A model generated the notes under the pieces. That model was not told the DNA's origin, did no database searches, and saw nothing but the letters and a program-made list of their open reading frames with translations. Below, one piece after another: positions 1 to 5,096 of a stretch of DNA of 8,745 bases (its first letter is position 1; every line of letters begins with the position of its first letter). The DNA is from Desulfobacteraceae bacterium (GTDB taxonomy: Bacteria; Desulfobacterota; Desulfobacteria; Desulfobacterales; Desulfobacteraceae): assembly GCA_024225895.1 (NCBI GenBank), contig JAAEMC010000427.1, positions 1 through 8,745 of the forward strand, given 5' to 3'. The translations under genes and the position numbers were made by a program.

Positions 1-828
1 TACTTTGTTGATACTTATTTAAAAGGGAAAACCCCAAACCCCTGCCTTTTTTGCAATAAAGAGATCAAATTCGGTACTCTGTTGGATGAAGCCAAAAAAC
101 TAGGGGCTGATTTCATTGCAACCGGGCATTATGCCAAAATTGTGAAAGCACCAGCCAAAAAGAATTTGGATAGGCCTTCATACTATCTTGCCAAGGGCAA
201 AGATGCTGTTAAGGACCAAAGTTATTTTCTTTCTCTGCTCTCATCAAAACAACTGGGTAAGATTATTTTTCCCCTCTCTGATATCACAAAATCACAAACA
301 AAGGCACTGGCGCAAAAGAATCATCTTCATCCCCTGGGCAGCAAGGAAAGCCAGGATATCTGCTTTATTAATGACGGTGGCTTTGCCCGATTTATTATTC
401 AAAAGCAAGGGGTAAGGCCGCAAAAGGGCGATATTGTGGATGTAAACGGAAAAACAATTGGTGTCCATGACGGGCTTCATCAATTTACCGTTGGTCAGCG
501 AAAGGGAATAAATTGTCCGGCAAAAGCGCCATATTATGTAAAAGAAATTGATATGAAGCAAAATCGTTTAGTTGTATGTTTTAAGGATGGTCTTTCGAAA
601 AAAAGATTGATGGTAAAACAGATCAACTGGAATTATGGGCGTACCAAATCCTTTTATGAGGTAACAACAAAAATTAGATATAACCATAAAGGGACTGCAT
701 CCAGGCTCTATTTCAAAGAGGACGGTGTCCATATTGAATTTGAAGAACCGCAATATGCTGTGACTCCGGGACAGGCAGCTGTTTTTTATAAAGGTGAGCG
801 GGTCCTGGGAGCCGGTATTATCCAATGA
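1..828 (+). CDS. mnmA: tRNA-specific 2-thiouridylase MnmA (5'-truncated by window edge)
   Basis: MnmA activates U34 of tRNA-Lys, tRNA-Glu and tRNA-Gln with ATP and inserts sulfur from a persulfide relay to give 2-thiouridine, in the cytoplasm. The reading frame is open from base 1, so the gene starts outside the window. About 275 residues are present against roughly 360 in the family, and the N-terminal PP-loop (SGGVDS) is missing. Visible hallmarks are TPNPCLFCN at bases 31-57, where the second Cys (bases 52-54) aligns with a catalytic Cys of E. coli MnmA. Next come GADFIATGHYAKI, then SQDICFI with the second catalytic Cys at bases 361-363, and then HQFTVGQRKGI. The C-terminal beta-barrel ends in VTPGQAAVFY...VLGAGII, as expected. 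The stop codon overlaps the mtaB start (ATGA, 825-828), so translational coupling is likely. A TTG at base 82 is an internal codon and not the start. Confidence 0.97.
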   Translation, partial: YFVDTYLKGKTPNPCLFCNKEIKFGTLLDEAKKLGADFIATGHYAKIVKAPAKKNLDRPSYYLAKGKDAVKDQSYFLSLLSSKQLGKIIFPLSDITKSQTKALAQKNHLHPLGSKESQDICFINDGGFARFIIQKQGVRPQKGDIVDVNGKTIGVHDGLHQFTVGQRKGINCPAKAPYYVKEIDMKQNRLVVCFKDGLSKKRLMVKQINWNYGRTKSFYEVTTKIRYNHKGTASRLYFKEDGVHIEFEEPQYAVTPGQAAVFYKGERVLGAGIIQ

Positions 829-2147
829 AAAAGAAATTTTATATCCAGACTCTTGGCTGCAAGGTCAACCAATATGAATCAGATGGGATAGCCTCTTGTC
901 TTAAGGCTAAAGGCCTTACAAAAGCAGGTATGAAACAAGATGCCGATGTCTGCATTATCAATACCTGTGCCGTCACATCCAAAGCATCCATGCAGTCTAG
1001 ACAGGCTATCCGGAAAATAATAAGAGAAAATCCCAATGCCAAAATCATAGTCACCGGCTGCCATGCCCAGACCGATCCTGAAGAGATCAAAGAGATTGAC
1101 CATGTCAGTCAGATTGTCTGCCATAAAAACAAATTTTCAATTTCAGAGACCATTTTAGACGAAATAGATACAATTGATGACGGATTCCAAACAAGCCCTG
1201 CCCTGATGAAAGAAAAAGAGTTCCGGTATTTTAAAGAGGCAGTGCGCGGAGAGATGACAAGAGCGTATTTGAAAATCCAGGATGGATGCGATGCCTTTTG
1301 CACCTATTGTATTGTTCCCTATGCCAGGGGCAGGTCCAGGAGTATGCCCCAAAAAGAGGTTGTCCGGCATCTGAAGGATCTGGCTGCCACAGGATTTAAT
1401 GAAGTAATCATCACAGGTATTCATACAGGGATGTATGGACTTGACCTGGAAAAGAAAATCAGTCTTTTGCAGCTGCTTGAAAAAATTGATCGGGAAAAAC
1501 TGGCTCACAGAATCAGGTTGAGCTCCATTGAGCCGGGTGAAGTCAACCAGGGTCTTATAGATTTGGCTGGTAAAGATCATATTTTGTGTGATCATTTCCA
1601 TATTCCCTTGCAAAGCGGGGATAATACAATCCTGGAAAAAATGAAACGGCCCTATACAGCAGCATTTTTTGCAGATATTGTAGAAAAGATCCATAAAAAG
1701 ATCCCATTAGCCGGTATCGGGGTGGACACCTTGATCGGTTTTCCTTCGGAAACAAATGCCCAATTTGAAAACACCTACAAATTGATTGAATCATTGCCAG
1801 TTACCTACCTGCACATCTTCCCGTTTTCAGCTAGAAAAGGGACACCTGCCTTTCATTTTGACGGGAAGGTCCATCCTAAAACAATCAAAGAAAGATGTAC
1901 CAGGATCAGGGAACTGGACCAAAAAAAGCGCCTGGCATTCATTAAAAACAATTTAAATAAACCCCTTGAAGGTCTTGTACAGCATAAAAGAGATGGAAAA
2001 ACTGGGATGCTTAAGGCTGTAACCTCCAATTATTTAACTGTATTAGTAAATGAAAATGACACTCTCAAAGGGAAAATTGTTGATCTTATTCCTGAACAAT
2101 GTGATAGTAACACGAATATTAAAGGGAAAATCCATAACACTTTATAA
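825..2147 (+). CDS. mtaB: tRNA t6A37 methylthiotransferase MtaB (radical SAM)
   Basis: MtaB converts N6-threonylcarbamoyladenosine-37 into its 2-methylthio form (ms2t6A), mainly in tRNA-Lys(UUU), using two [4Fe-4S] clusters and S-adenosylmethionine. The 440 residues fit the family. The N-terminal UPF0004 domain has its three cluster ligands at C12 (TLGCKVNQYES), C48 (INTCAVT) and C79 (TGCHAQ). The radical-SAM CxxxCxxC motif is at C155, C159 and C162 (GCDAFCTYCIVPYARGR). A short TRAM-like RNA-binding region occupies roughly residues 375-437. The GCKVNQYES signature separates MtaB from MiaB (GCQMN-type) and RimO. The start at 825 gives a 4-base overlap with mnmA. A modest GGGAG lies at 807-811, so initiation probably depends partly on coupling to mnmA translation. 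Confidence 0.95.
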   Translation: MKKKFYIQTLGCKVNQYESDGIASCLKAKGLTKAGMKQDADVCIINTCAVTSKASMQSRQAIRKIIRENPNAKIIVTGCHAQTDPEEIKEIDHVSQIVCHKNKFSISETILDEIDTIDDGFQTSPALMKEKEFRYFKEAVRGEMTRAYLKIQDGCDAFCTYCIVPYARGRSRSMPQKEVVRHLKDLAATGFNEVIITGIHTGMYGLDLEKKISLLQLLEKIDREKLAHRIRLSSIEPGEVNQGLIDLAGKDHILCDHFHIPLQSGDNTILEKMKRPYTAAFFADIVEKIHKKIPLAGIGVDTLIGFPSETNAQFENTYKLIESLPVTYLHIFPFSARKGTPAFHFDGKVHPKTIKERCTRIRELDQKKRLAFIKNNLNKPLEGLVQHKRDGKTGMLKAVTSNYLTVLVNENDTLKGKIVDLIPEQCDSNTNIKGKIHNTL

Positions 2148-2164
2148 TATCGGAGATATTAAGA

Positions 2165-3226
2165 ATGGAAGATGTTTATCAAAAATTACGGGTTCATCTG
2201 GATAACACACCCAGTGGATATCCCGAAACAGAATCCGGCGTTGAAATCAGAATTTTAAAGCAGCTTTTTACTAAAGAGGAAGCAGAGTTGGCCCTTTCCC
2301 TTGTGATGATGGTGGAACCTGTGGAGGCCATAGCCGAGAGAGCAGGCAAAGACCCGGAAAAGATCAAACCTGTTCTCATTGAAATGGGCAGGAAAGGAAC
2401 GCTCATCCATATAAATAGAAATGGTGCGGACAGTTTTATGCTGCTCCATTTTGTCGTAGGTATATGGGAATACCAGGTTAATGATCTCACCAAAGAGTTG
2501 ATCACAGATTTTAACGAATATGTCCCTTATCTCATTAAAAACCAGCAAAAGCATAAAACTCAGCAGTTAAGGGTTGTTCCGGTTGCAAAATCCGTGACTA
2601 CCGAACTCAATGTCATGGATTACGAGATGGCGGAAAACATTATCAAAATGCAGTCAAAAATTATTCTTGCGCCCTGTATCTGCAGAAAAGAGCACCGGAT
2701 AATGGAAGAAGGCTGCGAAAAACCTTTGGAAACCTGCATGGTCTTTGGCGGTGGTGCATATATCTATGAAAGCCGCGGAATTGGCAGGGAAATCACCCAG
2801 GAAGAAGCCATTGAGGTGCTCCATGACGGCATGAAAAAAGGGCTTGTGGTCCAGCCATCCAACCAGAAAAAACCCATTAACATGTGTCTTTGTTGCGGTT
2901 GTTGCTGCCAGATTCTGAAGAACATTAAAAATACCGAAGCACCTGCTAAAATTGTTAACTCAAGTTATCGTGCACAGGTTGATGAAGATGAATGCACTGG
3001 TTGTGAGATATGTGTCGACATCTGTCCCATGGAAGCCATTGAAGTAAATGATGAAACTGTGGCTGCTGTTGAGGCAGACCGATGTATCGGGTGCGGGCTT
3101 TGCGTGCCTGTTTGTGAATTCGAAGCCATCGGGCTCGCAGTTAAAGACGATACCGAAAGATGGGATCCGCCTAATAATCTTGTTGAAACCTACATGAAAA
3201 TCGCACAGGAAAAGGGATTATTTTAG
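2165..3226 (+). CDS. Cysteine-rich 4Fe-4S protein with two ferredoxin motifs and N-terminal helix-turn-helix-like region
   Basis: Its function is unknown; electron transfer or redox sensing is an inference. The 353 residues contain 18 Cys, all in the C-terminal half. Residues about 27-85 look like a helical, winged-helix-like region (LFTKEEAELAL...VEAIAERAGKDPEKIKPVL). A middle module has C171, C173, C184 and C191, then CLCCGCCC at 241-248. Two classical 4Fe-4S motifs follow: C277/C280/C283/C287 (CTGCEICVDICP) and C307/C310/C313/C317 (CIGCGLCVPVC). No signal peptide or membrane segment is evident, so it is probably cytoplasmic. From memory this architecture recurs in deltaproteobacteria and some methanogens. 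A GGAGAT ribosome site at 2152-2157 lies 7 bases before the ATG. Only 17 bases separate it from mtaB, so it probably shares that transcript. The ferredoxin assignment is firm; the biological role is not. Confidence 0.85.
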   Translation: MEDVYQKLRVHLDNTPSGYPETESGVEIRILKQLFTKEEAELALSLVMMVEPVEAIAERAGKDPEKIKPVLIEMGRKGTLIHINRNGADSFMLLHFVVGIWEYQVNDLTKELITDFNEYVPYLIKNQQKHKTQQLRVVPVAKSVTTELNVMDYEMAENIIKMQSKIILAPCICRKEHRIMEEGCEKPLETCMVFGGGAYIYESRGIGREITQEEAIEVLHDGMKKGLVVQPSNQKKPINMCLCCGCCCQILKNIKNTEAPAKIVNSSYRAQVDEDECTGCEICVDICPMEAIEVNDETVAAVEADRCIGCGLCVPVCEFEAIGLAVKDDTERWDPPNNLVETYMKIAQEKGLF

Positions 3227-3274
3227 ACAAAAACTTTTTTGGTGCATATTGATTTCAAGCAGTTACGATTTAAA

Positions 3275-3359
3275 GGTAAACGCAACAAAAGTCTTTGCTT
3301 TGCATAAGAGACGTAAATTAATAAAATTAAAATTCATGCCGGTGTTATATGCGTTTACC
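3275..3359 (+). repeat. 10-bp perfect inverted repeat enclosing an 85-nt segment
   Basis: GGTAAACGCA at 3275-3284 is the exact reverse complement of TGCGTTTACC at 3350-3359. Smaller nested complementary pairs lie inside: GCAT (3302-3305) with ATGC (3336-3339), and TTAAT (3318-3322) with ATTAA (3326-3330). The + strand RNA could therefore fold into one imperfect rod ending 2 bases before the terminator stem. It lies in the 144-base gap after the Fe-S gene and could be a structured 3' untranslated region, a small RNA, or chance in AT-rich DNA. The 10-bp match is seen directly; any function is inferred. Confidence 0.5.
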
Positions 3360-3361
3360 CT

Positions 3362-3391
3362 GGGGCTGACTTACAGCCCCCTTTCTTTTTT
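3362..3391 (+). terminator. Factor-independent terminator for the mnmA-mtaB-Fe-S transcript
   Basis: GGGGCTG (3362-3368), a 5-base loop and CAGCCCC (3374-3380) form a perfect 7-bp GC-rich hairpin. It is followed by CTTTCTTTTTT (3381-3391), a good U tract for + strand transcription. It lies about 135 bases past the Fe-S gene stop. The stem and tract overlap the last codons and stop of the convergent djlA-type gene. Read on the - strand the hairpin has no U tract after it, so it should act mainly on the + strand transcript. Confidence 0.8.
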
Positions 3392-4135
3392 AATATGGTC
3401 ATAGGCTTCCTGAACTTCTTTAAATTTTTCTGTTGCAAGCTTTATGAATTCTTCTGGAAGCCCTTTGGCCTCAATTTTATCAGGATGGTATTCTGTCGCA
3501 AGCTTTCTATACTGCTTTTTAATCTCTTCATTGGTTGCATTCTCATTGCAATTGAGCAAGGCGTAAAATTTATTTATGTTGTTTATATATTTTGATTTAA
3601 GGCGTTCATATGAATAGTCGGGATAGCTGAAAATTCTTTTTGCGCTTAAGAGCATGGACTCTTCTTCAGATGATATATTGCCGTCACTGGCGGAGACTCT
3701 GAAAAGAAGTTCCATCATTACCTCAATTAGATTCGGCTGATGTTTAAACACCGTGTAAAATTGAATGGCAAATGCATCAAAGGGCTCTGTTGATTCGATG
3801 GCATGCCTGAAAATATTGATAGCGCTTTCCCTGCTGTGGGAATCCAATCGAAGGTCATTATCCATAAAGGCTTCAACCGTGTCAATTTCCCCTTGTGTTA
3901 TCTTGCCGTCGGCTTTTGAGATTTTAGCCAGCATGGAAAAGGCGGCAGTGAAAAAGATGAGTTGCGCCTGTTCATTGCTAGAAAGACGATTGTGACTTCC
4001 TGGAATGGATTTCAGGTAGATATCTTCCTTTTTATCAACAAAAGCATGTCCGAAAGCTGCACCGGCTACGGCACCCAAAGGGCCTCCCAATGCAAAACCA
4101 AGTGTTCCGCCGATCATTTTACCAATCCAACTCAT
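3371..4135 (-). CDS. djlA: DjlA-type membrane-anchored DnaJ co-chaperone (TerB-like plus J domain)
   Basis: This is a J-domain co-chaperone expected to stimulate the ATPase of DnaK at the inner membrane. In the 254 residues, a Gly/Ala-rich N-terminal hydrophobic stretch (about 5-32, glycine-zipper-like) is the likely anchor. A helical TerB-like domain spans about 50-170, with two related acidic turns, ADGKIT (75-80) and SDGNIS (150-155). The C-terminal J domain spans about 189-254, with the essential HPD at 217-219 preceded by a KKQYRKLATEY helix. Order and length match E. coli DjlA (about 270 residues). The TerB resemblance does not by itself imply tellurite resistance. A strong Shine-Dalgarno, AAAGGGGAG read on the - strand, lies at 4141-4149 and supports the ATG at 4133-4135. 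The gene stands alone, convergent with the Fe-S gene and divergent from the small membrane protein gene. Confidence 0.9.
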   Translation of the reverse strand: MSWIGKMIGGTLGFALGGPLGAVAGAAFGHAFVDKKEDIYLKSIPGSHNRLSSNEQAQLIFFTAAFSMLAKISKADGKITQGEIDTVEAFMDNDLRLDSHSRESAINIFRHAIESTEPFDAFAIQFYTVFKHQPNLIEVMMELLFRVSASDGNISSEEESMLLSAKRIFSYPDYSYERLKSKYINNINKFYALLNCNENATNEEIKKQYRKLATEYHPDKIEAKGLPEEFIKLATEKFKEVQEAYDHIKKERGL

Positions 4136-4168
4136 TTCTGCTCCCCTTTAATAAAATAATCAAAAGTC

Positions 4169-4197
4169 TTGTGTGATCAAACAGGATTATATATATA
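4169..4197 (+). promoter_or_regulatory. Candidate sigma-70-type promoter for the small membrane protein-dolP operon
   Basis: TTGTGT (4169-4174) is separated by 17 bases from TATATA (4192-4197), with TATAAA in an alternative register at 4194-4199. A start near 4204-4206 would give a leader of about 40 bases before the ATG at 4247. The -10 element falls in an alternating TATATATATA run that could also serve the opposite direction. The -35 match is weak. Confidence 0.35.
4170..4183. promoter_or_regulatory. Imperfect 14-bp palindrome, candidate operator
   Basis: TGTGTGATCAAACA pairs with itself at 6 of 7 symmetric positions around the central AT. It overlaps the candidate -35 box of the + strand promoter and sits near the predicted start of the - strand djlA transcript, where a regulator could affect both directions. 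It resembles CRP/FNR half-sites only loosely. A chance palindrome in AT-rich DNA is quite possible. Confidence 0.25.
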
Positions 4198-4220
4198 AAC
4201 ACAATTATGTCATGCGTCAA
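4192..4220 (-). promoter_or_regulatory. Candidate sigma-70-type promoter for the djlA-type gene
   Basis: Read on the - strand, TTGACG (4215-4220) is followed after 17 bases by TATATA (4192-4197), with a perfect TATAAT six bases further on (4186-4191). The -35 box and spacing are close to consensus. A start near 4180-4185 would give a leader of about 45-50 bases with the strong ribosome site at its end. It uses the same AT-rich box as the candidate divergent promoter. Confidence 0.45.
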
Positions 4221-4246
4221 ATTATTAACCTGAAGATTATTGATCT

Positions 4247-4504
4247 ATGCTTCTAAAACAGACCATTGGAATTTTAATCCTGATTATGAACCTTGCCGGG
4301 TTGTCTTATCTGGCATACCTGGGAATAATTTCATTAAAGAAAAAATATTTTTTCAAAAGAAACAGGCATCTTGAACAAAAGCCCAGGGTAAAGAAAACCA
4401 AAAAGGATGTTGTTGATAACGATCTTATACAAGATGATGATGATCTGTTAAAGAATATGGATTTATCCGATCTGGACAACCTGGATCTTGATGATTTTGA
4501 TTAG
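4247..4504 (+). CDS. Small single-pass membrane protein with acidic Asp-Leu tail, unrecognised
   Basis: I do not recognise this 85-residue protein. Residues about 5-29 form one hydrophobic helix (GILILIMNLAGLSYLAYLGI). A basic stretch follows (about 31-53, KKKYFFKRNR then KPRVKKTKK), then a tail with 11 Asp in residues 63-85 (DDDDLL then DLSDLDNLDLDDFD). By the positive-inside rule the C-terminal part should face the cytoplasm. An in-frame TGA at 4241-4243 makes the ATG at 4247 the first possible start. The nearest Shine-Dalgarno-like GAAG (4232-4235) is weak and somewhat far. The stop is only 10 bases before the dolP-like gene, so the two are probably co-transcribed. Coding status rests on the structured composition and the tight operon spacing. 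Its role is unknown. Confidence 0.75.
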   Translation: MLLKQTIGILILIMNLAGLSYLAYLGIISLKKKYFFKRNRHLEQKPRVKKTKKDVVDNDLIQDDDDLLKNMDLSDLDNLDLDDFD

Positions 4505-4508
4505 AGGA
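4505..4508 (+). promoter_or_regulatory. Ribosome binding site fixing the dolP-like start
   Basis: GAGG lies 6 bases upstream of the ATG at 4515. An upstream in-frame ATG at 4488 would add nine polar residues before the signal peptide and lies inside the preceding gene without a comparable site. Both this site and the lipoprotein signal favour 4515. Confidence 0.75.
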
Positions 4509-4514
4509 AACCAG

Positions 4515-5096
4515 ATGAAAATTGGTGTCCAACTTTTATTGCTCTTATTGGGTTTTTCGTTTTTTATCGCTTCCGGCTGCGGCCCTGCTATTGTCGGAGG
4601 GGCTACCATTGCCACGTATAAGGGAACCACTGATGAACGTACCATTGGACAGATGATGGATGATTCTGTTTTGTCTGCTAATGTGAAAGGCAAGCTCCTT
4701 TCAGATGAACTGGTGGATGCCAAAAATATAGATGTGGATGTGGTAAATGGTGTGGTCTATCTTGTCGGGGTTGTGGAATCGGACTCCACCCGGAGAATGG
4801 CCGGAGATATTGCCAGGACTATTGAGGGTGTCCGGCATGTGGAAAATCAACTCAGTGTGGGACGGACCACTACAGGTCAGGCTTTTAAAGATCTATATCT
4901 CAACAGTAAGATCAAAACATTTTTAATGAAAGATCCAGATATTAAATCATTGAATATTGATGTGGACACCCATCAGAACGTGATCACTCTGACCGGCACA
5001 GTGGGATCAAAAACAGAAAAGGAAAAAATCCTCTCAGTTACAAAGGATGCATCCGACAGTGCTAGGATCGTTGACAATATTATGATCAACGATTAA
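4515..5096 (+). CDS. dolP: Dual BON-domain outer-membrane lipoprotein, DolP/YraP-like
   Basis: This is a likely outer-membrane lipoprotein that binds phospholipid through BON domains and supports envelope integrity, as E. coli DolP does. With the start at 4515 it has 193 residues, against 191 for E. coli YraP. Residues 1-21 are a lipoprotein signal peptide (LLLLLLGFSFFIASG) with the lipidated Cys at C22. The +2 residue is Gly, so no inner-membrane retention signal is apparent. The linker GGATIATYKGTTDERTIG resembles the start of mature YraP. BON domain 1 spans about 51-117 (SVLSANVKGKLL...VYLVGVV) and BON domain 2 about 125-193 (LNSKIKTFLMKD...VITLTGTV). It follows the small membrane protein gene by 10 bases. 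Its stop TAA (5094-5096) overlaps the stop of the convergent dnaE. OsmY is an alternative relative, but OsmY is not lipidated. Confidence 0.88.
   Translation: MKIGVQLLLLLLGFSFFIASGCGPAIVGGATIATYKGTTDERTIGQMMDDSVLSANVKGKLLSDELVDAKNIDVDVVNGVVYLVGVVESDSTRRMAGDIARTIEGVRHVENQLSVGRTTTGQAFKDLYLNSKIKTFLMKDPDIKSLNIDVDTHQNVITLTGTVGSKTEKEKILSVTKDASDSARIVDNIMIND
5067..5093. repeat. 8-bp inverted repeat at the dolP/dnaE convergent stop junction
   Basis: ATCGTTGA (5067-5074) and TCAACGAT (5086-5093) are perfect complements around an 11-base loop. The hairpin covers the last dolP codons and, on the - strand, begins at the last base of the dnaE stop codon. No U tract follows directly in either direction, so it is not a canonical terminator. 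A weak bidirectional terminator or RNA 3'-end stabiliser is possible. The arms encode ordinary dolP residues, so chance cannot be excluded. Confidence 0.4.

Noticed and set aside
1155..1694. A 179-codon open frame on the - strand inside mtaB
   Set aside because: It lies wholly opposite an unambiguous radical-SAM gene and its translation has no recognisable domain; it is a shadow frame.
3371..4135. Tellurite resistance function suggested by the TerB-like domain
   Set aside because: The protein has the DjlA order of anchor, TerB-like domain and J domain with HPD, and no ter genes are nearby, so a co-chaperone role is much better supported.
4488..4514. Upstream ATG for the BON-domain lipoprotein
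   Set aside because: It overlaps the preceding gene, lacks a good ribosome site and would put polar residues ahead of the signal peptide; GAGG and the lipoprotein signal support 4515.
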